NCBI RefSeq assembly: GCF_000317045.1
Contig: NC_019703.1
Span: forward strand, 484,501-548,500
DNA from: Geitlerinema sp. PCC 7407
GTDB lineage: Bacteria > Cyanobacteriota > Cyanobacteriia > PCC-7407
Length of the DNA: 64,000 nt
Reading direction: 5' to 3'
The notes under the pieces are model-generated. The model had not been told where the DNA came from. It searched no databases and saw only the letters and a list, made by a program, of their open reading frames with translations. Each line of letters starts with the position of its first letter. Position 1 is the first letter of the stretch. A program made the position numbers and the translations under genes. Below, piece after piece: positions 27,564 through 36,500 of the stretch.

Positions 27564-28156
27564 ATCTGTACTCCCGCTTGCTCCAAAAAGCGTCGCATTG
27601 CCGCGCGGGCGTGAAACAGGCGCGACTTGACGGTACCTGTGGGAATGCCCAACGCTTCAGCAATTTGTCGCTGGGGGATTTCTTCGAGGTCATGCAGCAC
27701 CAAAACGGTCCGGTGCTCGAAGCTCAGGGTGGCAAGGCCTTGTTGCACCAGATCCTGGTAGTGCAAATGCGTCAGGCCCAGGTCGGTGGTTGATTCTGGA
27801 ACTGCTTGCTGCCAGAGTGTCTGCTGCCGCGATCGCTGCTGAGCAAAGCTGCGTCTCTGGTCTGCTGCAACATTCCAGGTGATTCGATAGATCCAGGTCG
27901 AGAGCTGGTCTGCCCGTTTGAGGGCAGGCAGCCCCCGCCAGACCCGCAAAAACACCTCTTGAACCAAGTCATCCAGCGTCGTGGCCCCACACAGTTGATA
28001 GAGCGTAGAGCGCACCCGTTTTTGGTAGCGCTGATAGAGGAACCGGAACGCCTGGCGATCGCCCACTCGACAGCGCTGGACAAGGACTGCATCGGTAAGC
28101 GCGGCGGCGTTCTCCGTGGATGCGGGTTGAGTTGGGCCGTCTGGCACCACAAGCAC
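27560..28156 (-). CDS. ECF-type RNA polymerase sigma factor (SigG-like)
   Basis: The 198-residue sigma-70 family protein has a GTG start. Region 2 includes AFRFLYQRYQKRVRSTLYQL, DDLVQEVFLRVWRGL and STWIYRITWNVAADQRR. Region 4 includes LEEIPQRQIAEALGIPTGTVKSRLFHARAAMRRFL. Region 3 is missing, which marks it as extracytoplasmic-function type. Such factors are held inactive by a membrane anti-sigma factor and released by envelope stress. The anti-sigma gene overlaps its end. A matching promoter upstream suggests autoregulation. SigG is the likely cyanobacterial counterpart, but I cannot confirm this. Confidence 0.9.
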   Translation of the reverse strand: MLVVPDGPTQPASTENAAALTDAVLVQRCRVGDRQAFRFLYQRYQKRVRSTLYQLCGATTLDDLVQEVFLRVWRGLPALKRADQLSTWIYRITWNVAADQRRSFAQQRSRQQTLWQQAVPESTTDLGLTHLHYQDLVQQGLATLSFEHRTVLVLHDLEEIPQRQIAEALGIPTGTVKSRLFHARAAMRRFLEQAGVQI

Positions 28157-28194
28157 CTGGTGAAATCCCGTTCATTCAGTTCAGGGGTTTAGAC

Positions 28195-28216
28195 GACGCA
28201 CCGTCGCTCTGGGTTC
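28195..28216 (-). promoter_or_regulatory. Candidate ECF sigma autoregulated promoter
   Basis: On the minus strand GAAC (28216-28213) and CGTC (from 28195) are separated by 17 bases, the general form of ECF promoters. The leader to the sigma start codon would be about 30 nt. Confidence 0.4.
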
Positions 28217-28380
28217 ACGGTTGATTTTTGGGCTCCTATTTTTCCCTTGCGTCTGGAGACCTGCGATCGCAAGTTTCCTGCCGAAAAAGCTAAAAACAAG
28301 GGCAAAATCACAGCGCGATCGCCGGGAGACTGCTAGGTTTGGATTACAACCCTCGTCGCTCCACTCCTGCCGACTTCTGT

Positions 28381-29541
28381 ATGGACTTGCTAGAGTATCA
28401 GGCCAAGGAACTGTTCCACCAAAAGGGCATTCCCGTTCTACCCTCCCAGCGCATTGAGCAACCCAAAGACCTCAAAGGCCTGAAAATTCCCTATCCCGTA
28501 GTGCTCAAGTCCCAAGTGCGGACCGGAGGCCGGGGCAAAGCGGGCGGGGTAAAGTTTGTCGAAAACACCATCGACGCGATCGCCGCTGCCCAGACCATTT
28601 TTCATTTGCCGATCAAAGGCGAGTACCCCAAAGTCCTCCTAGCCGAGTCGAAGTACGACGCAGCGCGGGAGTTTTATCTGGCGGTCGTGCTAGACAGCAC
28701 CGTACGTCGCCCGGTGCTTCTCGGCTCCCAGCAAGGCGGCGTCGGGATCGAGTCCACGATGGATCATGTGCAGCATGTGGTGGTAGATGACGGCTTCTCG
28801 TCTTTCTATGCGCGGCGGCTCGCCATCCAGATGGGCCTCCAGGGCGCGCTGATTGGGGCGGTGAGCACCATCATCGAGAAGATGTACCGCCTCTTTATCG
28901 AGAAAGACCTGGATCTCGTAGAGATCAACCCCCTGGGCGTCAGCGCCAGTGATGACGTGATGGCCCTCGACGGCAAGGTGACGGTGAATGACTATGCCCT
29001 CGATCGCCACCCCGATATCTCAGCGCTGGTGGCCAATATTCCAGGCCAAAATCAAAAAGATCGCGGCTTACTGGAGCCCTTGCAGCACCTGGATTTGGTC
29101 GGGCTAGAGGGCAACATCGGCATTTTGTGTAACGGGACAGGGCTGACCTTGGCGACGATGGACTTGGTGTCCCAGGCCGGGGGCAAGCCAGCGAATTTGC
29201 TGAATGTGGGGCGCGAGACGAACTTTGAGCCGCCGGCCCAGTCCCTCTGCGGCCGCATTGCCCAGGGACTCGAGCAGGTGGCGCGCCACAAGGGGGTGAA
29301 GGTGGTGCTGGTCAATATCTTGGGGAATGTGACGGACTGTGAGGCGGTGTCTTCGCTGATTGCGGAGTGGTGGCAGCGATCGCACCAATCGCCGCGATCG
29401 CGCTCGGTCCCCCAGGTGATCGTGCGTCTGGTGGGCGATCGCCTGGAGGCGGCCCGCGAAACCCTAAGCGTCATCGAGATTCCGATGGTCGAAGACCTCG
29501 AAGACGCGGTCAGCCAAGCGGTCAAGCTGGCCAAGGCCTAG
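28381..29541 (+). CDS. sucC: Succinate-CoA ligase (ADP-forming) beta subunit
   Basis: The protein has about 386 residues from the ATG at 28381 (MDLLEYQAKELFHQKG); 14 in-frame codons upstream are not part of the family. The N-terminal ATP-grasp domain contains PYPVVLKSQVRTGGRGKAGGV and DLDLVEINPLG. The C-terminal ligase domain is divergent: CNGTGLTLATMDL and LLNVGRETNFEPP stand where canonical SucC has VNGAGLAMATMD and FLDVGGGA. With SucD it interconverts succinyl-CoA and succinate with ATP formation. SucD follows after 180 bp. Catalysis should be checked because of the changed motif. Confidence 0.88.
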   Translation: MDLLEYQAKELFHQKGIPVLPSQRIEQPKDLKGLKIPYPVVLKSQVRTGGRGKAGGVKFVENTIDAIAAAQTIFHLPIKGEYPKVLLAESKYDAAREFYLAVVLDSTVRRPVLLGSQQGGVGIESTMDHVQHVVVDDGFSSFYARRLAIQMGLQGALIGAVSTIIEKMYRLFIEKDLDLVEINPLGVSASDDVMALDGKVTVNDYALDRHPDISALVANIPGQNQKDRGLLEPLQHLDLVGLEGNIGILCNGTGLTLATMDLVSQAGGKPANLLNVGRETNFEPPAQSLCGRIAQGLEQVARHKGVKVVLVNILGNVTDCEAVSSLIAEWWQRSHQSPRSRSVPQVIVRLVGDRLEAARETLSVIEIPMVEDLEDAVSQAVKLAKA

Positions 29542-29720
29542 CCGGGGGAACAAGTCCCCAGCGAAAAAAATTTCCCGCAGCCGACTCCAGGGAGCAGAGC
29601 CTCTGCTGTACCCTGAGTTTTGGGTTTGATCGGAGTCTGCCAACCTCGGAAGCAAGCGGGCTTGAGAGCCACACAGCCCCTGCTGCCTAGACCTATTCCT
29701 AGCGTGACAACACCTTTTCT

Positions 29721-30653
29721 ATGAACTTCCAACCCGATAGCAAGGTACTGATTCAGGGCATTGCTGAACCCCTGGGTGCGTCCCATACGCCGCTCATGAA
29801 GGCCTATGGCACCCAAGTTGTGGCGGGGGTAAGTTCGGGGCGCGGCCGAGAGGTGCTCCACGATATCCCCGTTTTTGATCTGGTGGAGCAGGCCGTGGAG
29901 GCGGTGGGCGAAATTGACGCGACGCTGATTTTTTCGCCGCCCTACCAGGCTCTGGACGCTGCCCTAGAGGCGATCGCCGCTGGCATCCACCAGATCATCA
30001 TCATCACCGAAGGGATGCCGCCGCTGGACATGATTCGCCTGGTGGAGCGCGCCGAAGCGACCGATACCCTAGTCGTCGGTCCCAACTCGCCCGGCATCAT
30101 CGTGCCAGGACAGGTTTTGCTGGGAACCTATCCTGCGGACCTCTTCACGCCGGGACCAGTGGGCATCATTAGCCGCAGCAGCACCCTCACCTATGAAGTC
30201 GGCCTCGTGCTAACGAAAGCTGGGCTGGGTCAGTCTATTGTGGTGGGGATTGGCAGCGACTCGATTGTCGGATCTTCCTTTGCCCAGTGGCTGCAAATCC
30301 TCGACGAGGACGAGCACACCGAGGCCATCGTGCTGGTGGGAGAAGTGGGCGGCGAAAGCGAAGAAATTTCGGCCCAGTACATCAAAGAGAATATCGATAA
30401 GCCGGTCATCGCCTATGTGGCGGGTCGAACGGCTCAGATATCGAAGCCTCTGGGGCACGGCGCGGCGGTGCAGCGCTGGCACCAAGAGGTGATTGTTGAC
30501 ACGCCAATTTCCGATAAAGGGCTGGACATCGGTACGGCTGCCAGCAAAATAGCCGCCTTTAAGGCGGCTAAGGTGCCGGTGGCGGATCGCCCCTCGAAGA
30601 TTCCTAGTCTGCTGGAAAAAGCTCTCAAGCCGTCAGCAGCAAAGGCGGGCTAG
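29721..30653 (+). CDS. sucD: Succinate-CoA ligase alpha subunit
   Basis: The 310-residue alpha subunit has an N-terminal CoA-binding Rossmann domain (SKVLIQGIAEPLGASH) and a ligase domain. The phospho-histidine loop reads LGHGAAV rather than the usual MGHAGA, so the histidine is kept but its surroundings differ. The CoA-site stretch reads GPNSPG instead of GPNCPG. Its partner sucC lies upstream on the same strand. Its last four bases overlap the end of the convergent ABC permease gene. Confidence 0.87.
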   Translation: MNFQPDSKVLIQGIAEPLGASHTPLMKAYGTQVVAGVSSGRGREVLHDIPVFDLVEQAVEAVGEIDATLIFSPPYQALDAALEAIAAGIHQIIIITEGMPPLDMIRLVERAEATDTLVVGPNSPGIIVPGQVLLGTYPADLFTPGPVGIISRSSTLTYEVGLVLTKAGLGQSIVVGIGSDSIVGSSFAQWLQILDEDEHTEAIVLVGEVGGESEEISAQYIKENIDKPVIAYVAGRTAQISKPLGHGAAVQRWHQEVIVDTPISDKGLDIGTAASKIAAFKAAKVPVADRPSKIPSLLEKALKPSAAKAG

Positions 30654-32329
30654 CGAGCGGCGCTTCGTAAGAGGGCCTGACTGCCGGAGGCGCCCATCTG
30701 GCGGAGCCGATAGGTGAACTGGAAGTTCAAAACGCCAATGATGCTCCAGTAGCCGCCCAAGAGGGTAAGGAGGCTGCTGAAGCTGACATGCTCTAGGGCT
30801 TCCCAGGGAAAGGCCGTCAGGAGCCACAGGTCGGCGGCGTTCTCAGGAGACAAAGAGAGGACAGCTAGACCGATCCAGGGCACAACGACGACGCCTGCCA
30901 GGGTTCCACCGGCCCAGACGGTGCGCTTGCTGCTTTTCATCATCAGGATGCTCTGGACGATCGCCGCCAAAAACACGATTAGGCTGCCTGTCAGCGCCAA
31001 GCCGATCCAGGCAATGGATTGGCCATTGCCTCCCAGGGTCATCCCCATGCCAAAGACCCCCAGCATGATGCCCACATTGACACCGATGGCGAGCAGAAAC
31101 GGGCTTTTGTCATGCCACAGCAGGTCGCGCAGCAGCGATCGCCGCCAGGCTTTGCGTCCCTGGGAGCGGCGATCGCGCCGGTAGCGCGCCCAGTCTTGCA
31201 GGGCCTGCCGGTGGGGAGCTAGCGCCGCAATGAGCACCAAAAACATCAGCAAGTTCAGCAAATAAACGGGCCGCATGAGCACCAGATCGGCTGGGCGCAG
31301 AGACGATTCTCCCAGCGGATCTTGCAGCGAAAAGCCCAGCAGCATCAGCTCAAAGCACACAATCAAGCCATAGCTTTGGCCCTTGCTCAGGAGGGTGTCG
31401 CCAGGGCTGCGGAAGCTGCGCCGCAGGGCCTGCCAGGTCCAGCCCAGCCACAGCGCTGCATTGGCGATCGCCAAGCCCATCCACTGCCACAGATCATTGC
31501 CAATCAAAAGCGTGAACCACCGCTCATCTTCCTGCCCGCGAAACGAAAACATGACTTGAAAATTCGGCACTTGGGCTGCCTCTGCGAGATAGGGAAAAAG
31601 TTGTCCAACGCCAAAGAAGTGAAACCAGTCGAAGGCCGAGTAGTTTGCCTCGTTAGTCGCGTTGAAAGCCGAAGCGAAGATCAAAATCAGGCCGCTACCC
31701 AGCCAGGGCTGAAAGCCGCCCAGCCACCCGGTGGTCAAGCCGTAGAGCAGCGAGAGACTGTAAACCAGGGCGCAGATGCCCGCAAAGAGGCTATAAAAGG
31801 CGATGAGGACCCAGGGCGAGATGCCCGCTGAAGCGGCTGCCCACAGGTGAAGCGGTAAGGCCACAAAGGCCATGATGTACAGCAGAACAGGAGTTCCTAG
31901 GAGCTTCCCGGCAAGCACCGTTGTGGCTGAGCGGGGGCTGAGGCGAATGAAGTTGAGCGTGCCCCGGCGCTCCTCTTGGTAGAGGTCATTAATCAGTAGG
32001 TAGCTGCCTGCGGTGAGCAAGATGACTAAGCTGGCGACGCTGATGATGCTGAAGACCTGGAACCACCACAGCGGTTGATTGATGATGATCTGGCCCGCTG
32101 CATCGGTCAGACAGCGAAATTCACCATAGCGCTCTGAGCCGGTGCAGTAGCGGCTGTATTCGCTCCCTGCTTGCTCAATTTGGCGCTGGACCGTGGCGAT
32201 CGCCAGAAATTGGCCAAACAAAGAGAGGCCAATGGCAATCAAAACATTGCGGACCTTCATGCGGCCCTTGAGCTCTCGCAAAAGCTGGGGATTCCAGTCC
32301 CCGAGGCGGTCAATCCAGGACATAAACAT
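30650..32329 (-). CDS. ABC-2-type transporter permease
   Basis: The 559-residue polytopic membrane protein begins MSWIDRLGDWNPQLLRELKGRMK, a cytosolic start common in cyanobacterial ABC-2 permeases. About twelve hydrophobic segments follow, with the EERRGTLNFIRLSPRSA coupling segment typical of ABC-2 exporters. It lies 23 bp downstream of its ATPase on the same strand. The substrate is unknown; related systems move lipids, polysaccharides or peptides, or serve gliding motility. Confidence 0.85.
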   Translation of the reverse strand: MFMSWIDRLGDWNPQLLRELKGRMKVRNVLIAIGLSLFGQFLAIATVQRQIEQAGSEYSRYCTGSERYGEFRCLTDAAGQIIINQPLWWFQVFSIISVASLVILLTAGSYLLINDLYQEERRGTLNFIRLSPRSATTVLAGKLLGTPVLLYIMAFVALPLHLWAAASAGISPWVLIAFYSLFAGICALVYSLSLLYGLTTGWLGGFQPWLGSGLILIFASAFNATNEANYSAFDWFHFFGVGQLFPYLAEAAQVPNFQVMFSFRGQEDERWFTLLIGNDLWQWMGLAIANAALWLGWTWQALRRSFRSPGDTLLSKGQSYGLIVCFELMLLGFSLQDPLGESSLRPADLVLMRPVYLLNLLMFLVLIAALAPHRQALQDWARYRRDRRSQGRKAWRRSLLRDLLWHDKSPFLLAIGVNVGIMLGVFGMGMTLGGNGQSIAWIGLALTGSLIVFLAAIVQSILMMKSSKRTVWAGGTLAGVVVVPWIGLAVLSLSPENAADLWLLTAFPWEALEHVSFSSLLTLLGGYWSIIGVLNFQFTYRLRQMGASGSQALLRSAAR

Positions 32330-32352
32330 AGCGCGATCTCCGCAGAGGGGAT

Positions 32353-33303
32353 TTAAGACGTTTGCTGGTGGCCCAGCTTGAGGAAGATGTCTTCCAAGTT
32401 TTCCTGCGTGCAGTGAAAGTTGTAGATGGGCAGCCCTAGCTCAATGAGCGATCGCAGCAGCGCTGCGCTGTCGTCCGTCGTCCCGGAAAAATGAATCTCC
32501 AGGGTTTGAGTCTCTGGAATGCGGCGACAGTCCTCGAGATTTGGCCAGCGCTGGAGTTCTCGCTCCAGCGCCTCCAGATCCCCAGAGCTCGAAATCTCAA
32601 TCACCTGGCGACTAAACTTTTGGTACAGCGCGCTCAGGGACGCGCTTTCCACCAGGCAGCCCAGCTCCATGATGCCGATGGCGTTGCACAGCTCGGCCAA
32701 GTCGCTCAGGACGTGGGACGAAATCAACACGGTCATCCCCACGTCTTGCAGCGCCCGGATCACTTCGCGAAACTGCTGACGGGCGATCGGGTCGAGACCC
32801 GAAACCGGCTCATCCAGCAGCAGCAGCAGCGGCTCATGGATAATCGTGCGGGCCAGACTCAGGCGCTGCTTCATGCCCCGCGAGAGGCTGGCGATCGGAC
32901 TGTTTTTCTTGTGGGTCAGGCTCACCAGCTCCAAAACATCGTGCAGGCGCCGCCGCCGCAGGGGGTTCTTGAGCTGATAGAGCCGCGCGAAATAGTCTAG
33001 ATAGTCCCAGACCGACAGGTCTTCATAGAGCGGGAAATCATCGGGGAGATAGCCAATGCGGCGCTTGAGGTGGGCGCTGGTGTGGTCTAGCAGGAGGCGA
33101 TCGCCGTTGATAAAAATTTCGCCAATCGTTGGTTCCTCTGCCGCCGCCAGCAGGCGAATCAACGTCGTCTTGCCAGCACCATTGGGACCGATCAAGCCAT
33201 AAACATCCCCCGCTGGAATTTCTAAATCAATATCGTTGACCGCCAAATATCGCTCAAACTGTTTGGTCAGGCCACGGGTACAGACTGCTAATTCCGTCGT
33301 CAT
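32353..33303 (-). CDS. ABC transporter ATP-binding protein
   Basis: The protein has about 316 residues from the ATG at 33303 (MTTELAVCTRGLTKQF); the 30 upstream in-frame codons look like untranslated leader. Walker A is GPNGAGKTT, the signature is SLSRGMKQRLSLARTI, Walker B is LLLLDEPVSGLD, and the switch histidine is in ISSHVLSDL. It carries a C-terminal extension of about 90 residues, as in NatA/GldA-type ATPases of ABC-2 exporters. It forms a pair with the permease that follows. It is separated from the giant gene upstream by two strong hairpins. Confidence 0.9.
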   Translation of the reverse strand: MTTELAVCTRGLTKQFERYLAVNDIDLEIPAGDVYGLIGPNGAGKTTLIRLLAAAEEPTIGEIFINGDRLLLDHTSAHLKRRIGYLPDDFPLYEDLSVWDYLDYFARLYQLKNPLRRRRLHDVLELVSLTHKKNSPIASLSRGMKQRLSLARTIIHEPLLLLLDEPVSGLDPIARQQFREVIRALQDVGMTVLISSHVLSDLAELCNAIGIMELGCLVESASLSALYQKFSRQVIEISSSGDLEALERELQRWPNLEDCRRIPETQTLEIHFSGTTDDSAALLRSLIELGLPIYNFHCTQENLEDIFLKLGHQQTS

Positions 33304-33489
33304 AGCGCCAGGAGCTTCAGAGAGATCAAAGCAGAAGCAAAGTAAAACCGAGAGGCCACGCAGTGCGCGTTTGGAGGCTTGGCAGACAGGCAAAGCAGCC
33401 TGGCCCAGCGATCTCCGCTAGCCTAGCCTTTGGCTACACCGCTCGTCAGGGCGGTTTCAGAAATTGCAATGCTCAATCAGCAAAGAAAA

Positions 33490-33513
33490 ACCCCCCTGAC
33501 GCATCAGGAGGGT
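33490..33513 (-). terminator. Intrinsic terminator of the 2737-codon gene
   Basis: ACCCCCCTGA (33490-33499) pairs with TCAGGAGGGT (33504-33513) with one mismatch and a 4-nt loop. On the minus strand TTTTTCTTT follows. It lies about 57 bp beyond the stop codon. Confidence 0.75.
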
Positions 33514-33519
33514 GAGGGC

Positions 33520-33547
33520 GGCCATGGGGGCGATCGCCCCCATGGCC
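33520..33547. repeat. Perfect 28-bp HIP1-centred palindrome
   Basis: Arms GGCCATGGGGG and CCCCCATGGCC surround CGATCG. It lies between the giant gene's stop and its terminator and would form a very stable RNA hairpin, probably an additional 3'-end structure. Confidence 0.7.
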
Positions 33548-33569
33548 CGGTTACTGGGACTATCGACCC

Positions 33570-36500
33570 CTAGGGAAGGGGAGGCACCACCCCGTTTTCC
33601 AGGGAAATGTGGAGGGTGTAGGTGCTGCCCGGTGCGGGGGCTGAGCCCGTGATGATGCCCGAGCCAGGCTGCACCGATGAGTCAAAGGCACCCACGCCAA
33701 TGACGTAGGTTCCTGCCTCGGTGAAGGTGTACTCAATGAAGGCATCATCGGACTTCGTGCTGCCGCCCGCTCCATTGCTGGTCAGCGAGTCGTCGTTTTC
33801 GGCCAGCAGTGCCCCTGCACTGTTGAACAGGAACAGCTCCGTATCCACATCGCCGACGCCGCCACTGGTGACTCCGAAGTCGATGTCGAAATACGCTACG
33901 CCGGGACTGGTCACTTCGAAGACGTAGTAGTCGAAGCTGCCGTCGCCCGTTGCCTGAACCGTCGCGTGGGGGATCTCCGTGGATCGGAAGATGTTCGCAT
34001 TCGCCGTAGAGGTGAACTGCGCCTCTGGCACGCTCTGGGCCACGACCAGATTCACCGTTGCGGTAGCAGAGCCGCCATTGCCGTCCGCCACCGTGTAGGT
34101 GAAGCTGTCGTTGCCGCTGAAGTTGGCGCCCGGCGTGTAGACGTAGGATCCGCCTTGCTGGGTGAGGGTGCCCCGGCTGGGGGTGCTGACATTGACAACG
34201 TTCAGGGTGGTGTCACCGTCGATGTCGGTGTCGTTGCTCAGCAGCTGGGCGCTGCTGATCGTCAGCGGTGTCCCCTGCGCAACCGTAAAGCGATCGCCCA
34301 CGGCCGTCGGCGCATCGTTGACCGGCGTCACCGTCACCGTCACCGTTGCCACGGCCGTTCCGCCGTCGTTGTCGCTCACCGTGTAGGTAAAGCTGTCAAC
34401 GCCGTTGAAGTTGGCGCTAGGCGTGTAGATGAAGGTGCCGGTGCCGGTGAGATTGACCGCGCCATTGCTCGGCCCCGTCACCACGCTGGGATTGCGCAGG
34501 TCGCCATCAACGTCGGTGTCATTGGCCAGGACGTTGATTTGGACAAAGCTGTCCTCAGCCACCGTGGCGCGGTCGTTGCCGGCGATCGGCGGGTCGTTGA
34601 CATCCCGGACCGTGACCGTGACCTTGATCGGTCCCGAGACGGCCCCCTCTTCATCGGCCACCGTATAGACAAAGCTATCGACGCCGTTGAAGTTGCTGTT
34701 GGGGGTGTAGACCGCCGCCCCTGAAGCATCCAGGGTCACGCTGCCATTGGTCGGGCTGGTGGTGATCACGACACTATCCGGCGCGATCGCGCTGTCGATG
34801 TCGGTATCGTTGCCGAGGATATCGATCGTCACCGCCGTATCTTCATCGGTGATCGTCGTATCTGCCACGCCCACCGGAGCATCATTGACCGGCGCCACCG
34901 TGACAAACACCGTTGCCGGAGCGGCCGTTGCGCCGTCGGTATCGCCCACGGTGTAGGTGAAGGAGTCCACCCCAAAGAAGTTGGAGCCTGGGGTGTAGGT
35001 CACCTCGCCCGTGTTGGGATTGACGGTGGCCGTGCCGCTGGTGCCATTGCTGACAATCGCGACGGTGGTCGGCAAGACGCGGCCGTCCACATCCGTATCG
35101 TTGGCGGCCACGTTGATCGTGACGGCGCTATCTTCGAGGGTGCTGGCGGTGTCGTTGGCCGCGATCGGGGCATCATTCACCGACAGCACGGTGATGGTGA
35201 CCGTGGCCAGGTTGGACGTGCTGCCGTCGTCGCTGCTCACCTGGTAGGTGAAGCTGTCGACGCCAAAGAAGTCGCTGTCTGGCGTGTAGGTAGCGGCTCC
35301 GGTAGCGGCGTCAATGCTGACGCTGCCATTGGCGGCTTCGCTGACCACTACGACGCTGGCTGGCAGCAGGTTGCCATCATCATCGAAGTCATTGGCCAAC
35401 AGGTCGATGCTGACGGCGGTGTCTTCATTGGTGGTGGCGCTGTCGTTGACGGCGAAGGCCGGGTCGTTGACGGACAGGACCGTGACCAGGACCGTTGCTG
35501 GGGCGCTGGTGTCGCCATCGTCGTCGGCCACGGTGTAGGTGAAGCTGTCGACGCCAAAGAAGTTGGTGTCTGGGGTGTAGGTGACGACGCCCGAGCTCGG
35601 ATCGAGGCTGAAGCTGCCACTGCTAGGACCGCTCAGGATGCTGATGGAGGCTGGATTCAGCGTGCCGTCGAGGTCGGAGTCATTGGCCAGCAGGTCGATC
35701 TTGACGACGGTGTCTTCGTCTGTGGTCCCAAAGTCGTCCGTGGATACCGGAGCGTCGTTGATGTCGTTGACCGTCACAAAGACCGTGGCCGGTGCGCCCG
35801 TGACACCGTCGTTGTCCGCGACGGTGTAGGTGAAGGAGTCCACCCCGAAGAAGTTGGCGTCGGGGGTGTAGGTGATGTCGCCGGTGGTGTCATCGATGGT
35901 CACCGAGCCGTTGCCCGCCTCGCTGACGAGCGCCACGGTGGTGGCGTCGAGGGTGCCGTCGACGTCAGTGTCGTTGGCGATCGCGCTAAAGGTGATCGCC
36001 GTGTCCTCATCGGTGGAGACCGCATCTCCCACTAGGCGCGGCGCATCGTTGACCGGCGAAACGGTGACCGTGACGGTGGTGGGAGCCGAGGTCGCTCCGC
36101 CATCGTCGGTCACGGTGTAGGTAAAGCTATCGACGCCAAAGAAGTCGGTGTCTGGCGTGTAGGTCACCACCCCCGTTTCTGGGTTCACGCTCACCGAGCC
36201 GTTACCCGCCTCGCTGGCGATGGAAACCGAGCCGGGCACTAGGGAATCGTCCACGTCGGTGTCATTGGCCAGCACGTTGATGGCGATCGCCGAGTCTTCT
36301 TCTGTCGAGGCTGTGTCGGCCACCGGGCGCGGCGCATCGTTCACCGGCGCCACCGTCACAAAGACCGTGGCCGGCGTTGCGGTCGCCCCGCTGTTGTCCG
36401 TCACCGTGTAGGTAAAGCTGTCGACGCCAAAGAAGTCGGTGCCTGGGGTGTAGGAAACGACGCCGTTGGGACCAACGGTGGCGCTGCCGCTGCTGGGGCC

